DNA of 64,000 nt from positions 819,685 through 883,684 of the forward strand of contig NZ_HF570108.1 of the NCBI RefSeq assembly GCF_000297395.2. Reading direction: 5' to 3'. This DNA is from Micromonospora lupini str. Lupac 08. GTDB taxonomy: Bacteria; Actinomycetota; Actinomycetes; Mycobacteriales; Micromonosporaceae. Both the position numbers and the translations under genes were made by a program. Positions within the stretch are counted from its first letter, which is position 1. Each line of letters begins with the position of its first letter. The notes beneath the pieces were generated by a model. The model saw only the letters and a list, made by a program, of their open reading frames with translations, ran no database searches and was not told the DNA's origin. This document shows positions 1 through 8,645 of this stretch, piece after piece.

Positions 1-1443
1 GACGTAGAACGAGAACATCGTCCGACCGTCGAGGGCGAACCAGAACCAGGGCAGCAGTCCGGCGGCCACGGTGAGCAGGATCGCGCCGGCCCGCCAGTCG
101 CGCCGGGCCACGCCCAGCCAGACCAGCGCCACCAGGGCGGGCAGGAACGACCACCAGAGCAGCGGGGTGCCGAGCAGCAGGATCTCCGACGCGCAGGTCG
201 GTGCGCCGCAGGCGCCGTCGCCGGACCAGTGGAACGCCACCGGCCGCCCGAGCAGCAGCCACTGCCACGGCCACGACTGGTACTTGTGCGGATCGTCGAG
301 CTGGGCGTGGAAGCCGTACGCCGCGCGGTGGTACTCGAAGAGGTTGACCAGTGGGCCGATCACCGGGGTGTCGCTGAGCGGGGCGCTCGGGTAGGCCGAC
401 GCCAGCCGGTAGTAGCCGTCGTCGCTGAGCAGCCACCCCGACCAGGTGGCGAGGTAGGTGCCGACCATCAGCACGCCGGCCAGCACCAGCCAGGGCACCT
501 CGTCGAGCAGGGTGTCGCGCCAGGGCCGGCGGACGCCCGCCGAGCGACGGGCGCCGACCTCCCAGAGAACCACAAGCAGCGCGAAGGCCGGCACGAAGTA
601 CAGAGCGCTCCACTTGACCGCGCAGGCGCAGCCGATCAGCACGCCGGCGGCGAGCCGCCACCACGGCCACGTACGCCAGCCGGTCGGCGGGCGGCCGGCA
701 CGGCCCGGCAGGCTCGGGTCGAGCCCGTCGTCCAGGGCGCGCGCCCAGCGCCGGCGTCGGGAGTCCCGGTCGAGCACCAGCGCGCCGAAGGCGGCCAGCA
801 CGAAGAACAGCAGGAAGATGTCGAGCAGCGCCGCGCGCGACAGCACCAGGTGGAACCCGTCCAGCGCGAGCAGCAGGCCGGCCGCGCAGCCGAGCACAGT
901 CGAGCGGAACAGCCGCCGGCCGATGCGGACCAGCAGCAGCACCGACAGCGTGCCGATCACGGCCGCCGAGAACCGCCAGCCGAACTCCGGCGCGGTGGTG
1001 AACAGGTGCCCGCCGACGGAGACCTTCGAGTCGGCGTCCTGATAGCCGAAGGCCCACTCGCCGACGCCGATCAGCCACTTGCCCAGCGGGGGGTGCACCA
1101 CGTACGACGGGCCGTTGTCCTTGTAGTTCCACTCGACGCCCCGGCTGATCAGCCCGTACGCGTCCTTGGCGTAGTACGTCTCGTCGAAGATCTTGCCCTT
1201 GGGGCTGGACAGGCCCACGAAGCGCAGGATCGCGGCGATGGCCACCACCACGGCGGTGGCGAGCCACGAGAACGGGTCCATCCGGGCGTCGACGGTGGCG
1301 AACCGGCGACGGACCACGGCGGACACCCCCCCGCCGTCGGCACGTGGTGCCGTCGGGTCCTGGCCAGGGCTGGGCTCGCCGGTCACCTCGACCGTGTCAG
1401 CCGGGTCGGCGCTCGGGCTCTGCGCTGTCGACGCACTCGTCAC
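1..1443 (-). CDS. pmt: Protein O-mannosyltransferase (dolichyl-phosphate-mannose type), 3' end outside window
   Basis: Translating the minus strand from GTG at 1443 gives 481 codons open to the window edge. After a disordered N-terminus of about 50 residues comes a first membrane helix, then the GT39 family signature FDETYYAKDAY (about residues 84-94) with the acidic residues needed for catalysis, VHPPLGKW about 30 residues later, and a series of hydrophobic helices. Actinobacterial homologues are polytopic membrane enzymes that transfer mannose from polyprenyl-phosphate-mannose to Ser/Thr of exported proteins; that function is known for the family and inferred here. The gene diverges from rsmI, a common actinobacterial arrangement. 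No stop is seen, so the C-terminus is missing. The exact start is uncertain because no strong ribosome binding site precedes the GTG. Confidence 0.9.
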   Translation of the reverse strand, partial: MTSASTAQSPSADPADTVEVTGEPSPGQDPTAPRADGGGVSAVVRRRFATVDARMDPFSWLATAVVVAIAAILRFVGLSSPKGKIFDETYYAKDAYGLISRGVEWNYKDNGPSYVVHPPLGKWLIGVGEWAFGYQDADSKVSVGGHLFTTAPEFGWRFSAAVIGTLSVLLLVRIGRRLFRSTVLGCAAGLLLALDGFHLVLSRAALLDIFLLFFVLAAFGALVLDRDSRRRRWARALDDGLDPSLPGRAGRPPTGWRTWPWWRLAAGVLIGCACAVKWSALYFVPAFALLVVLWEVGARRSAGVRRPWRDTLLDEVPWLVLAGVLMVGTYLATWSGWLLSDDGYYRLASAYPSAPLSDTPVIGPLVNLFEYHRAAYGFHAQLDDPHKYQSWPWQWLLLGRPVAFHWSGDGACGAPTCASEILLLGTPLLWWSFLPALVALVWLGVARRDWRAGAILLTVAAGLLPWFWFALDGRTMFSFYV

Positions 1444-1453
1444 CCGGCGATCG

Positions 1454-1492
1454 TAGGCTGCCAGGGTGTCGTGTGGCGCCCGTCGTCCCTGA
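1454..1492 (+). promoter_or_regulatory. Candidate leaderless promoter and 8-codon upstream ORF before rsmI
   Basis: TAGGCT (1454-1459) lies 6 bases before a GTG at 1466 that opens an 8-codon frame ending in TGA at 1490-1492. This spacing is what leaderless actinobacterial transcripts show. A perfect 10-bp palindrome ATACCGGTAT (1492-1501) follows. Whether the short frame is translated is unknown. Confidence 0.35.
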
Positions 1493-1527
1493 TACCGGTA
1501 TTCGCTGTCGATGAAGGAGACGATGTC

Positions 1528-2376
1528 GTGGGTGAAATGTCCGAAGCTGGGCGCCTGATCCTGCTCGGTGCCCCGCTCGGCAACCCCGCCGACGCCTCGG
1601 CCCGGTTCCGGGAGGTGCTGGCCAGCGCCGACGTGGTGGCCGCCGAGGACACCCGCCGCCTCACCCGGCTGGCCCGTGACCTCGACATCACGGTCGGAGG
1701 CCGGATCGTCTCCTATTTCGAGGGCAACGAGGAACGGCGTACTCCCGAACTCGTCGAGGTCATCCTCGGCGGGTACGCGGTGGCGCTGGTGACCGACGGC
1801 GGCATGCCGAGCGTCTCCGACCCGGGTTACCGGCTGGTCCGGGCCGCGCTGGACGTCGGGGCGCCGGTCACCGTCGCGCCCGGGCCCAGCGCCGTGACCA
1901 CAGCCCTCGCCGTCTCCGGGCTGCCCTGTGACCGGTTCTGCTTCGAGGGGTTCCTGCCCCGCAGTGGGAGCGCCCGCCGGTCCCGGCTGCGCGCCCTCGC
2001 CGCCGAGGAGCGCACCCTCGTCTTCTTCGAGGCGCCGCACCGGATCGGCGCGGCGCTCGCCGACCTGGCCGAGACGTTCGGGGCGGACCGGCCGGCCGCG
2101 CTCTGCCGGGAACTCACCAAGACCTACGAGGAGGTGCTCCGCCGCCCCCTCGGCGAGTTGGCCCGGTGGGCCGCCGAGGGTGATCCGCGCGGGGAGATCA
2201 CCCTGGTGGTGGCCGGGTCGCCGGCGACCGCCCCGGAACGCCCCGACGACGACGCCCTGCGCGCTGCCGTCGCCGAGCGGGAGGCCGCCGGCCGGTCCCG
2301 CCGGGACGCCATCACGGACGTCGCCACCGAATACGCGCTGCGCCGCCGCGAGGTCTACACGATCGTGCACAGCTGA
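1528..2376 (+). CDS. rsmI: 16S rRNA (cytidine1402-2'-O)-methyltransferase
   Basis: A 282-residue member of the tetrapyrrole-methylase-like SAM methyltransferases that 2'-O-methylate C1402 in the ribosomal P site. The N-terminus GRLILLGAPLGNPADAS, the motif AAEDTRR (about residue 38), VTDGGMPSVSDPG (about 78) and FEAPHR (about 165) are the RsmI hallmarks, and the length is normal. GGAG at 1516-1519 sits 8 bases before GTG 1528, which I take as the start; ATG 1537 three codons later is the alternative. The reading frame stays open far upstream (to 229), but that part is antisense to pmt and not coding. It diverges from pmt. Confidence 0.95.
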   Translation: MGEMSEAGRLILLGAPLGNPADASARFREVLASADVVAAEDTRRLTRLARDLDITVGGRIVSYFEGNEERRTPELVEVILGGYAVALVTDGGMPSVSDPGYRLVRAALDVGAPVTVAPGPSAVTTALAVSGLPCDRFCFEGFLPRSGSARRSRLRALAAEERTLVFFEAPHRIGAALADLAETFGADRPAALCRELTKTYEEVLRRPLGELARWAAEGDPRGEITLVVAGSPATAPERPDDDALRAAVAEREAAGRSRRDAITDVATEYALRRREVYTIVHS

Positions 2377-2439
2377 CCGGCTCGGCGTTCGGGACCCGAG
2401 CGGCCGAACCGTCGGGCGCGTGGGGTCGGGCAGGCCAAA

Positions 2440-2455
2440 CTAAGCCCTTAGCTAA
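2440..2455. promoter_or_regulatory. Overlapping palindromes upstream of antitoxin gene
   Basis: CTAAGCCCTTAG (2440-2451) is an inverted repeat with 5-bp arms, and TTAGCTAA (2448-2455) is a perfect palindrome overlapping it. The patch is AT-rich against its surroundings and lies 17 bases before the antitoxin start, where Phd/YefM proteins usually bind to repress their own operon. Role inferred from position. Confidence 0.45.
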
Positions 2456-2471
2456 CCAGGGAGGTCGCGCG

Positions 2472-2726
2472 GTGTCGGCTGAGGCAGTGCACTACGACAT
2501 TCATGACGCCAAGACCCATCTGTCGCGCATCATCGAACGGGTGGAGCGCGGCGAGGAGATCATCATCGATCGGGCCGGCACGCCTGTGGCAAAGGTGGTG
2601 CCCCTGGTCCGGCGGGCCAACCGCGCCGCCGTCGGTTCCCTCGCCGGCCAACTGGACCTCTCCGGCGACTGGGACTCACCAGAAACCAACGCCCAGATCG
2701 CCACCGACTTCGGCATCGGCGCATGA
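2472..2726 (+). CDS. Phd/YefM-family antitoxin
   Basis: An 84-residue protein of the prevent-host-death type: an N-terminal DNA-binding fold (residues about 1-50; HDAKTHLSRIIERVERGEE, then IIIDRAGTPVAKVVPL) and a C-terminal toxin-binding tail with ETNAQIATDFG. These proteins neutralise a partner PIN or RelE-type toxin and autorepress. AGGGAGG at 2458-2464 precedes GTG 2472. It overlaps by 4 bases the start of a PIN-domain gene that is disrupted, so this antitoxin appears to have lost its toxin here. It stands between rsmI and metG, an insertion in a housekeeping block. Confidence 0.88.
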   Translation: MSAEAVHYDIHDAKTHLSRIIERVERGEEIIIDRAGTPVAKVVPLVRRANRAAVGSLAGQLDLSGDWDSPETNAQIATDFGIGA

Positions 2727-3096
2727 CCCTGCTGCTGGACACTCACGTCGCGCTCCGGCCATCACGGGTGACGCGACGGTCGGCGTCGAGTTCCTCGACC
2801 GGCTACGCCACGAGCCGGACATCTTCCTCTCGCCGGTCACCCTTTAAGAGATCACCATCAAACAGAGTGTCGGGAAACTCGCTGGCCCCCCTGACCTCGC
2901 TGAGCGGGTCAGAGACATGGGCTTCCGGGAACTCCCGGTAACCCACGCCCACGCCATCGCCGCTGGCCGCCTGCCGCCACATCACCGCGACCCCTTCGAT
3001 CGCATGTTGGTGGCCCAGGCGATCACTGAGAATCTCACCCTGGCCTCCCGCGACGCGTCGGTAGCCCTGTACGACGTGGACGTCCTCAAGGTGTGA
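2723..3096 (+). pseudogene. vapC: Decayed PIN-domain (VapC-type) toxin gene
   Basis: The start MTLLLDTHVAL overlaps the antitoxin stop and carries the first PIN aspartate, but after codon 11 the frame goes wrong. The remaining PIN sequence continues one frame over: ITGDATVGVEFLDRLRHEP, then LSPVTL, a TAA stop at 2845-2847, then EITIKQSVGKLAG, HHRDPFDRMLVAQA and LASRDASVALYDVDVLKV. All the acidic PIN motif positions are therefore still recognisable, separated by one single-base deletion near 2754-2758 (CTCCGGCC where CTCtgGGCC would encode the usual LW) and one in-frame stop. Full-length toxins of this kind are about 125 residues, matching the span. PIN toxins are RNases; this copy should be inactive. 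Confidence 0.85.
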
Positions 3097-3168
3097 TCGG
3101 GCGGGCCCGAGCCATTCCAGAGCGGCCGGCAGACCCGGATCTGAACCGTGGATCACGAGTCGGCGGGG

Positions 3169-4253
3169 TCACCAGGCGGCGGCGAGGAAGCCGAGGGTGA
3201 TCAGCGCCGGGCCGGCGAGAGCCGCGGCCACCGACCAGCGGCGGTGTCGCCGGCCGGGCATTCGGGCCGATCCCGTCCACCTGACGATGCCGGCGGTGCA
3301 GCCGAGCACCGCCAGCAGGCCGGGCAGCCAGCGCAGGTGTCGGCCCGGGCCGGTGTCGGCGTACGCGGTGCCGCCGTCCGGGCCGGTCATCCGCGCCGGC
3401 AGCGCCGTCCCGGGGGCGCTGCCTCCGGCGGGTACGCCGCTGATGCGTACGCCGTGGGCCAGGAACCGCCCGTCGTCGGCCGTGAAGATGCCCCGGCACC
3501 GCTGGGTGAGACCGCCTCCGGTGCAGTGGTCGATCACCACCGTGCCGTCGCGCGCGTGCCCGACCGCGAGCCAGAACGGTCCGGCGCTGACCCAGGCGAA
3601 GAAGGCCGCGACCAGGCTCAGCAGCACCAGCGCCGTCAGTCCGGGCAGCGGATCCGGCAAGGCGCTCGTCCGGGACGCCTGACGGCGAGCCCTCGCCGGG
3701 GCGCGGCGCTGGGGGGCGACGTCCTCCCGGACGGGGGTGCCGTCCCAGTGCACCTCCTCGATCGGCGCCCAGAACGCGACCTCGTCGTCCGGTGGCCGGT
3801 CCCCGTCGGCCCGGGGGGCCTCCCGGTGACGGCTCTGCTGGCGTACCGGCACCCGACGTGGCACGGCGTCCACCGGCGCCCCGGTGGTCGGCTCCACCTC
3901 GACGGGGGCCCTGTCGGCCGACGGGCCCGGCGGGTTCGGGCGGGCCGGGCTGGGCACGGGCGCGGTCGGGCTGGGCCGCGCCGGGTGGGGGCTGGCGCGG
4001 CCGGCGTGGGCCGGGCCGGGGTCGCGGTGACCTCCGGCGACCCGTCCCGCCGCGGCGCGGCCGCCCGTCCGGAGGGCGTGGGTCGCTGGTGGCCCGGCCG
4101 GTCGGGTGCGGCGGCGGGGACCAGCCGGGGTTGCGGCGCGACCCCGGCACCCCGGGGCGAGCCGGACGCCGGGGCGGGCTCGTCGCCGCCCGTCGGCCCG
4201 GTGGGACGCTCGTCGTGGTCCCGGGCCGCTCCTCTGCCAGTCACGACGTTCAT
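3169..4253 (-). CDS. Actinobacterial membrane protein of unknown function, apparent frameshift
   Basis: The conserved C-terminal half (minus strand, 3900 down to 3169) has one helix (about 20 residues around [19 protein letters not shown]), an extracytoplasmic segment with two cysteines in [10 protein letters not shown], then two more helices up to the end [11 protein letters not shown]. Upstream is a long disordered Pro/Ala/Arg-rich region. Third-position GC is near 100% in the frame starting at ATG 4253 ([17 protein letters not shown]) until about 3990, then moves to the frame used by the membrane part. A one-base loss in the GGGGG run 3987-3991 would explain it. Staying in one frame instead would need a start at 4386 and unusually A/T-rich third positions. 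Function unknown; divergent from metG. Confidence 0.6.
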
Positions 4254-4386
4254 TGCACACCGGTGGCGCGGGCTGATCGGGCAGCTGGACCGCGTGTCGA
4301 CGACAAATCGGACCAATGGGCGGGGTGGTCGGTCCGGTCCGGCGTCCGGCACCCCCATTGGTTCGCGGATGCCCCGGGCGGGTCAC

Positions 4387-4392
4387 TAGGCT
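4387..4392 (+). promoter_or_regulatory. -10 box of metG, leaderless
   Basis: TAGGCT ends 8 bases before the ATG of metG and no ribosome binding site is present, so transcription probably starts at the start codon. Confidence 0.5.
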
Positions 4393-4400
4393 TGCTGCTC

Positions 4401-6203
4401 ATGAGTCACGTTCTCGCGGCAGTGGCCTGGCCGTACGCCAACGGCCCCCGCCACATCGGCCACGTCTCCGGTTTCGGCGTTCCCTCCGACGTCTTCGCCC
4501 GGTACATGCGGATGGCCGGCCACGACGTGCTCATGGTCTCCGGCACCGACGAGCACGGCACCCCCATCCAGGTGCAGGCCGACGCCGACGGGGTGACCCC
4601 GCGCGAGCTGGCCGACAGGTACAACAGGGTGATCGTCGAGGACCTGCACGGCCTCGGTCTCTCCTACGACCTGTTCACCCGCACCACCACCCGCAACCAC
4701 TACGCGGTGGTGCAGGAGCTGTTCGAGGGGATGTACCGCAACGGCTACATCGTGCCGAAGACCACCATGGGCGCGATCTCGCCGTCCACCGGGCGCACCC
4801 TGCCCGACCGGTACATCGAGGGCACCTGCCCGATCTGCGGGTACGACAGCGCGCGCGGCGACCAGTGCGACAACTGCGGCAACCAGCTCGACCCGATCGA
4901 CCTGATCGACCCGAAGTCGCGGATCAACGGGGAGACCCCGAAGTTCGTCGAGACCGAGCACTTCTTCCTGGACCTGCCCGCCCTGGCCGACGTGCTCCGC
5001 CAGTGGCTGGACACCCGGGAGGGATGGCGGCCCAACGTGCTGCGGTTCTCCCGCAACCTGCTCGACGACCTCCAGCCCCGGGCGATCACGCGGGACCTGG
5101 AGTGGGGCGTGCCGATCCCGCTGGACGGCTGGCGGGACCGCCCCGACAAGCGGATCTACGTCTGGTTCGACGCGGTGATCGGCTACCTGTCCGCCTCCAT
5201 CGAGTGGGCCCGCCGCTCGGGCGACCCGGAGGCGTGGCGCAGGTGGTGGTCCGCCGACGGGGAGGGCAAGGACGCCCGGTCCTACTACTTCATGGGCAAG
5301 GACAACATCGTCTTCCACTCGGTGATCTGGCCGGCGCTGCTCTCCGGATACTCCGGCGAGGGCTCCCGCGACGGTGAGCCGGGCGAGCTGGGCCAGCTCA
5401 ACCTGCCCACCGAGGTGGTTTCCAGCGAATACCTGACCATGGAGGGGCGCAAGTTCTCCTCGTCCCGCAAGGTGGTCATCTACGTCCGCGACTTCCTGGA
5501 GCGCTACGACGCCGACGCGCTGCGCTACTTCATCGCCGCCGCCGGCCCGGAGAGCAACGACACCGACTTCACCTGGGCCGAGTTCCTGCGCCGCAACAAC
5601 GACGAGCTGGTCGCCGGCTGGGGCAACCTGGTCAACAGGTGCGTCTCGATGGCCGCGAAGAACTTCGGGGCGATCCCGTCGATCGACCCGGCCGGCCTCA
5701 CCGAGGCCGACGAGGCGCTGCTCGCCACGGCCCGCGCCGGTTTCGACACGGTTGGCGACCTGATCGGCCGGCACCGGCAGAAGCAGGCCATCGGCGAGGC
5801 CATGAAGGTGGTCGCCGAGGCCAACAGGTACCTGTCCGAGCAGGCGCCGTGGAAGCTCAAGGACGAGGCCGACAAGCCCCGCATGGGCACCATCCTGCAC
5901 GTCGCCCTCCAGGTGATCAGCGACGCCAACACGCTGCTCACCCCGTTCCTGCCGCACTCCGCGCAGCAGGTGCACGAGCTGCTGGGCCGCACCGGCGTGC
6001 ACGCGCCGATGCCTGTCATCGAGCAGGTCGACGACCTGGACGGCGGTCCGTCGTACCCGGTGCTGACCGGGGACTACACGGTGGGCGCGCGCTGGGAGTC
6101 GGTGCCGCTGGAGGCCGGCACGCCGCTGGCCGCGCCGAAGCCGGTGTTCCGCAAGCTCGACCCGTCGATCGTCGACGAGGAGCTGGCCCGACTGGCCGGC
6201 TGA
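4401..6203 (+). CDS. metG: Methionyl-tRNA synthetase
   Basis: A 600-residue class I synthetase charging tRNA-Met in the cytoplasm. The Rossmann fold shows [13 protein letters not shown] (HIGH at about 18-21), the zinc knuckle CPICG...CDNCG (about 144-160), and the second signature KFSSSR (about 354), the usual actinobacterial form of [13 protein letters not shown] and the C-terminal anticodon-binding helical domain with [13 protein letters not shown] follow. There is no C-terminal tRNA-binding (EMAP-like) extension. ATG 4401 is preceded by a leaderless -10 box. The open frame continues upstream to 3792 but that part overlaps the divergent membrane gene and is not coding. Confidence 0.97.
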   Translation: MSHVLAAVAWPYANGPRHIGHVSGFGVPSDVFARYMRMAGHDVLMVSGTDEHGTPIQVQADADGVTPRELADRYNRVIVEDLHGLGLSYDLFTRTTTRNHYAVVQELFEGMYRNGYIVPKTTMGAISPSTGRTLPDRYIEGTCPICGYDSARGDQCDNCGNQLDPIDLIDPKSRINGETPKFVETEHFFLDLPALADVLRQWLDTREGWRPNVLRFSRNLLDDLQPRAITRDLEWGVPIPLDGWRDRPDKRIYVWFDAVIGYLSASIEWARRSGDPEAWRRWWSADGEGKDARSYYFMGKDNIVFHSVIWPALLSGYSGEGSRDGEPGELGQLNLPTEVVSSEYLTMEGRKFSSSRKVVIYVRDFLERYDADALRYFIAAAGPESNDTDFTWAEFLRRNNDELVAGWGNLVNRCVSMAAKNFGAIPSIDPAGLTEADEALLATARAGFDTVGDLIGRHRQKQAIGEAMKVVAEANRYLSEQAPWKLKDEADKPRMGTILHVALQVISDANTLLTPFLPHSAQQVHELLGRTGVHAPMPVIEQVDDLDGGPSYPVLTGDYTVGARWESVPLEAGTPLAAPKPVFRKLDPSIVDEELARLAG

Positions 6204-6248
6204 GCGTACGACGCCCCCGGCGGCGGGGCATCCGGCCGCCGGGGGACG

Positions 6249-7496
6249 TCACATCGCGTAGCGGGTGTCCATGACCTGGTCGTTGGTCACCTCGACGCCC
6301 GGCGCCCACGTCTCGTAGATGCCCCGGTCGTGGCACTGCGCGCCGGTGGTGATCACGGCGTCCGGGTCCGGGTGGCGCAGCCGCAGGCGCAGCCAGCCGG
6401 CCTCCTCCCGCAGCACCAGGCAGGACACGCCCCGCCACTGCGCGAACCGGACCCGGCGGGCCACCGCGTCCACCGGATAGCGGGCCGCCCGGGTCATCGC
6501 CAGCACCCGGAACCCGCCGGGCAGGTCGGCCACCGCCTCGTACTCCGTGTCGCCGTAGAGGCCGACCAACTGGGTGGAGCGCGGGGCGTCGCCGGTCGGC
6601 ACGTACTCCTGGTCGGGGGAGAGGCCCGGCACCGCGGCCAGCAGGTGCCGCCACTGCGGGCCCACCATCCGCAGCCACGCGCGCTGCTCGGCCTGGTAGC
6701 TGTAGAGCACCACCTCCACGCCCTCGCTGGGGTAGGCGAGCAGTGTCGCGTTCGCCGGCATCGGCAGGTCGGCGAAGTCCCGGGTGATGAACTCGGGGAC
6801 GAGTTGCCCGTTGCTCGGCACGAAACCGGTGCCCAGCACCGGAGGGCCCAGCCGGTCCCGGGACGCCAACGCCGTCAGGCCCCGGTGCGTCTCGCCCACC
6901 GGCACGTCGTAGTCGCCCGGGTCGGCAGCCCGCCACCGCAGCGCGTACGCCACGTCCGAGCCGTCCCGTCCGACGTCGCCGTCGGTGCGCAGCACAGTGG
7001 TCGCCGCCGGCGTCCGCAGGTGCGCCACGTCGTGCTCCCGGTAGCAGAAACCGTGCGGCAGCCAGCCCCGCACGTACCCGGCGAGCTGCCGGGCGGAGAG
7101 CACCTTCACCATCCGGGTGCCGCGCCGGACGACCGCCGAGGCACGCACCGCGGCCACCACCGGGTCACCCGCCGCGGACGGCTGCTGGCTGAGCTGGTGT
7201 ACGTGCGACCAGCCGTGCTCCCGGTGCGCCGGCATCATCAGCGGTGTCTCCGGCTCCTCCGCCGGCTCGGCGGCCCCGTGCACCGCGCTCACCTCGGTGA
7301 CGTGCACGAACCGACGCCACGGCAGGGCGCTGCCCGGACGGGGTGCCCGCTCGAAGCCGGCCACCTCCTCGGCGCTGAACAGCTCGTACGCGGCGCCGCG
7401 GGCGATCTCCTCGGCCGGGTAGACGCCGCCGCCGAACGCCACGCGCAGCCCGGTCCGTTCGCCGGCGGCACCGCTGGCCTGAGGGGCGACGCTCAT
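6249..7496 (-). CDS. Conserved protein of unknown function
   Basis: A 415-residue protein without signal peptide or membrane helix and with no motif I recognise. It is rich in Trp, Arg and Val (for example CYREHDVAHLRTP about residue 150 and FVPSNGQLVPEFITRDFADLP about 230) and looks like a globular, mostly beta protein. The start ATG 7496 has no convincing ribosome binding site. It is convergent with metG (46 bases apart) and divergent from tatD, with a direct repeat between. Coding is supported by strong third-position GC and the absence of a better frame. Function cannot be assigned. Confidence 0.8.
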   Translation of the reverse strand: MSVAPQASGAAGERTGLRVAFGGGVYPAEEIARGAAYELFSAEEVAGFERAPRPGSALPWRRFVHVTEVSAVHGAAEPAEEPETPLMMPAHREHGWSHVHQLSQQPSAAGDPVVAAVRASAVVRRGTRMVKVLSARQLAGYVRGWLPHGFCYREHDVAHLRTPAATTVLRTDGDVGRDGSDVAYALRWRAADPGDYDVPVGETHRGLTALASRDRLGPPVLGTGFVPSNGQLVPEFITRDFADLPMPANATLLAYPSEGVEVVLYSYQAEQRAWLRMVGPQWRHLLAAVPGLSPDQEYVPTGDAPRSTQLVGLYGDTEYEAVADLPGGFRVLAMTRAARYPVDAVARRVRFAQWRGVSCLVLREEAGWLRLRLRHPDPDAVITTGAQCHDRGIYETWAPGVEVTNDQVMDTRYAM

Positions 7497-7504
7497 GATG
7501 CCCC

Positions 7505-7627
7505 GCTGCTGTGCCTCATGGTTCGCTCGCTGCGCTCGCTCACGCCGCCACCTCGCTCCGCTCGGCAGCGGCGCGAGGCGCCACGCTGCTGTGCCCCATG
7601 GTTCGCTCGCTGCGCTCGCTCACGCCG
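7505..7627. repeat. Two copies of a 43-bp direct repeat, 80 bp apart
   Basis: 7505-7547 and 7585-7627 differ at one position. The core TTCGCTCGCTGCGCTCGCTC is itself built of short self-complementary GCTCGC units and is GC-skewed. The two copies lie just upstream of tatD and cover the start side of the divergent unknown gene. Intergenic repeats of this type are common in Micromonosporaceae, from general knowledge. Confidence 0.8.
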
Positions 7628-7711
7628 GCGACGGTAGAGTCGCGCGGCGTAGTCGAGGTGAACGCCGGGTGGCGGGCGGATGGACGGCCCCGGTGTGTGA
7701 TGCTGTCGCTG

Positions 7712-8599
7712 ATGAGCGAGCCGACTGAAACCCGCCGCGAGCGTGCCGCCCGGCGGGCCGGAGAGTTCCCGCCCGCCCCCGAGCCGCTGCCCCGGCCGGT
7801 GCTGGACAGCCACACCCACCTGGACATCACCGTCAGCGAGGCCGGCGTGCCCGGCGGCGGGCCGTCCGACGACCCGGTCGCCACGGCGATCACGGTGGCC
7901 GCCGAGGTCGGGGTGGACCGGCTGGTCCAGGTGGGCGTGGACGTGGCCTCCTCGCGGTGGGGCGCGGACGTCGCCGACCGCTATCCCGCCGTGCTGGCCA
8001 CGGTGGCGCTGCACCCCAACGAGGCGCCCCGGCTGGCCGACCTCGACGAGGCCCTGCGGGAGATCGAGTCCCTCGCCGCCCGCGACCGGGTCCGAGGGAT
8101 CGGCGAGACCGGCATGGACTTCTTCCGCACCGGCGACGAGGGACGCGCCGCGCAGGAGACGAGTTTCCGGGCGCACATCGCCATCGCCAAGCGGCACGAC
8201 AAGGCGTTGGTCATCCACGACCGGGACGCGCACGCCGACGTGCTGCGGATCCTCGACGACGAGGGCGCGCCGGACACGGTGGTGCTGCACTGCTTCTCCG
8301 GTGACGCCGAGTTCGCCCGGGAGTGCGTGCGCCGGGGCTACCTGCTCAGCTTCGCCGGCACCGTCACCTTCGGCAGCGCCGCCGCCCTGCGTGCGGCCGC
8401 CGCCCTCACCCCGCTGGACCAGATCCTGGTGGAGACCGACGCCCCCTACCTCACGCCGATCCCGCACCGAGGGCGGCCGAACGCCTCGTACCTCATCCCG
8501 CTCACCGTCCGTTTCCTCGCCGCGACCACCGGCAGCGACCTGGACGAGTTGTGCGCGGCCATCTCCGCCACCGGCGACCGGGCCTTCGGGCCGTGGTGA
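7712..8599 (+). CDS. tatD: TatD-family metal-dependent DNase
   Basis: A 295-residue TIM-barrel hydrolase. Metal ligands are visible in DSHTHLD (about 32-38), [11 protein letters not shown] (about 128-138; Glu), LVIHDRDAH (about 167) and VLHCFSGD (about 190), with ETDAPYLTP (about 248) near the end. TatD enzymes are 3'-5' exonucleases on DNA, linked to repair and DNA breakdown. An in-frame ATG at 7700 is 4 codons earlier; I prefer 7712 ([15 protein letters not shown]) but neither has a clear ribosome binding site. The gene is followed 46 bases later by rsmA, the order seen across actinobacteria. Confidence 0.93.
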   Translation: MSEPTETRRERAARRAGEFPPAPEPLPRPVLDSHTHLDITVSEAGVPGGGPSDDPVATAITVAAEVGVDRLVQVGVDVASSRWGADVADRYPAVLATVALHPNEAPRLADLDEALREIESLAARDRVRGIGETGMDFFRTGDEGRAAQETSFRAHIAIAKRHDKALVIHDRDAHADVLRILDDEGAPDTVVLHCFSGDAEFARECVRRGYLLSFAGTVTFGSAAALRAAAALTPLDQILVETDAPYLTPIPHRGRPNASYLIPLTVRFLAATTGSDLDELCAAISATGDRAFGPW

Positions 8600-8632
8600 G
8601 CCCGGCCCGGCGGCCGGTCCCGGCGACGCCGC

Positions 8633-8638
8633 TACGCT
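8633..8638 (+). promoter_or_regulatory. -10 box of rsmA, leaderless
   Basis: TACGCT ends 7 bases before ATG 8646 and no ribosome binding site is seen between them; a promoter inside the tatD-rsmA gap giving a leaderless rsmA mRNA. Confidence 0.5.
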
Positions 8639-8645
8639 GCCAGCC

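Noticed and set aside
229-1527. Long + strand open frame upstream of rsmI
   Set aside because: It is antisense to pmt, whose minus-strand translation shows clear GT39 motifs; the + frame encodes only GC-biased low-complexity sequence.
3792-4400. In-frame extension of metG by ~200 codons
   Set aside because: It overlaps the divergent membrane gene, lacks synthetase similarity, and metG has its own leaderless -10 box at 4387.
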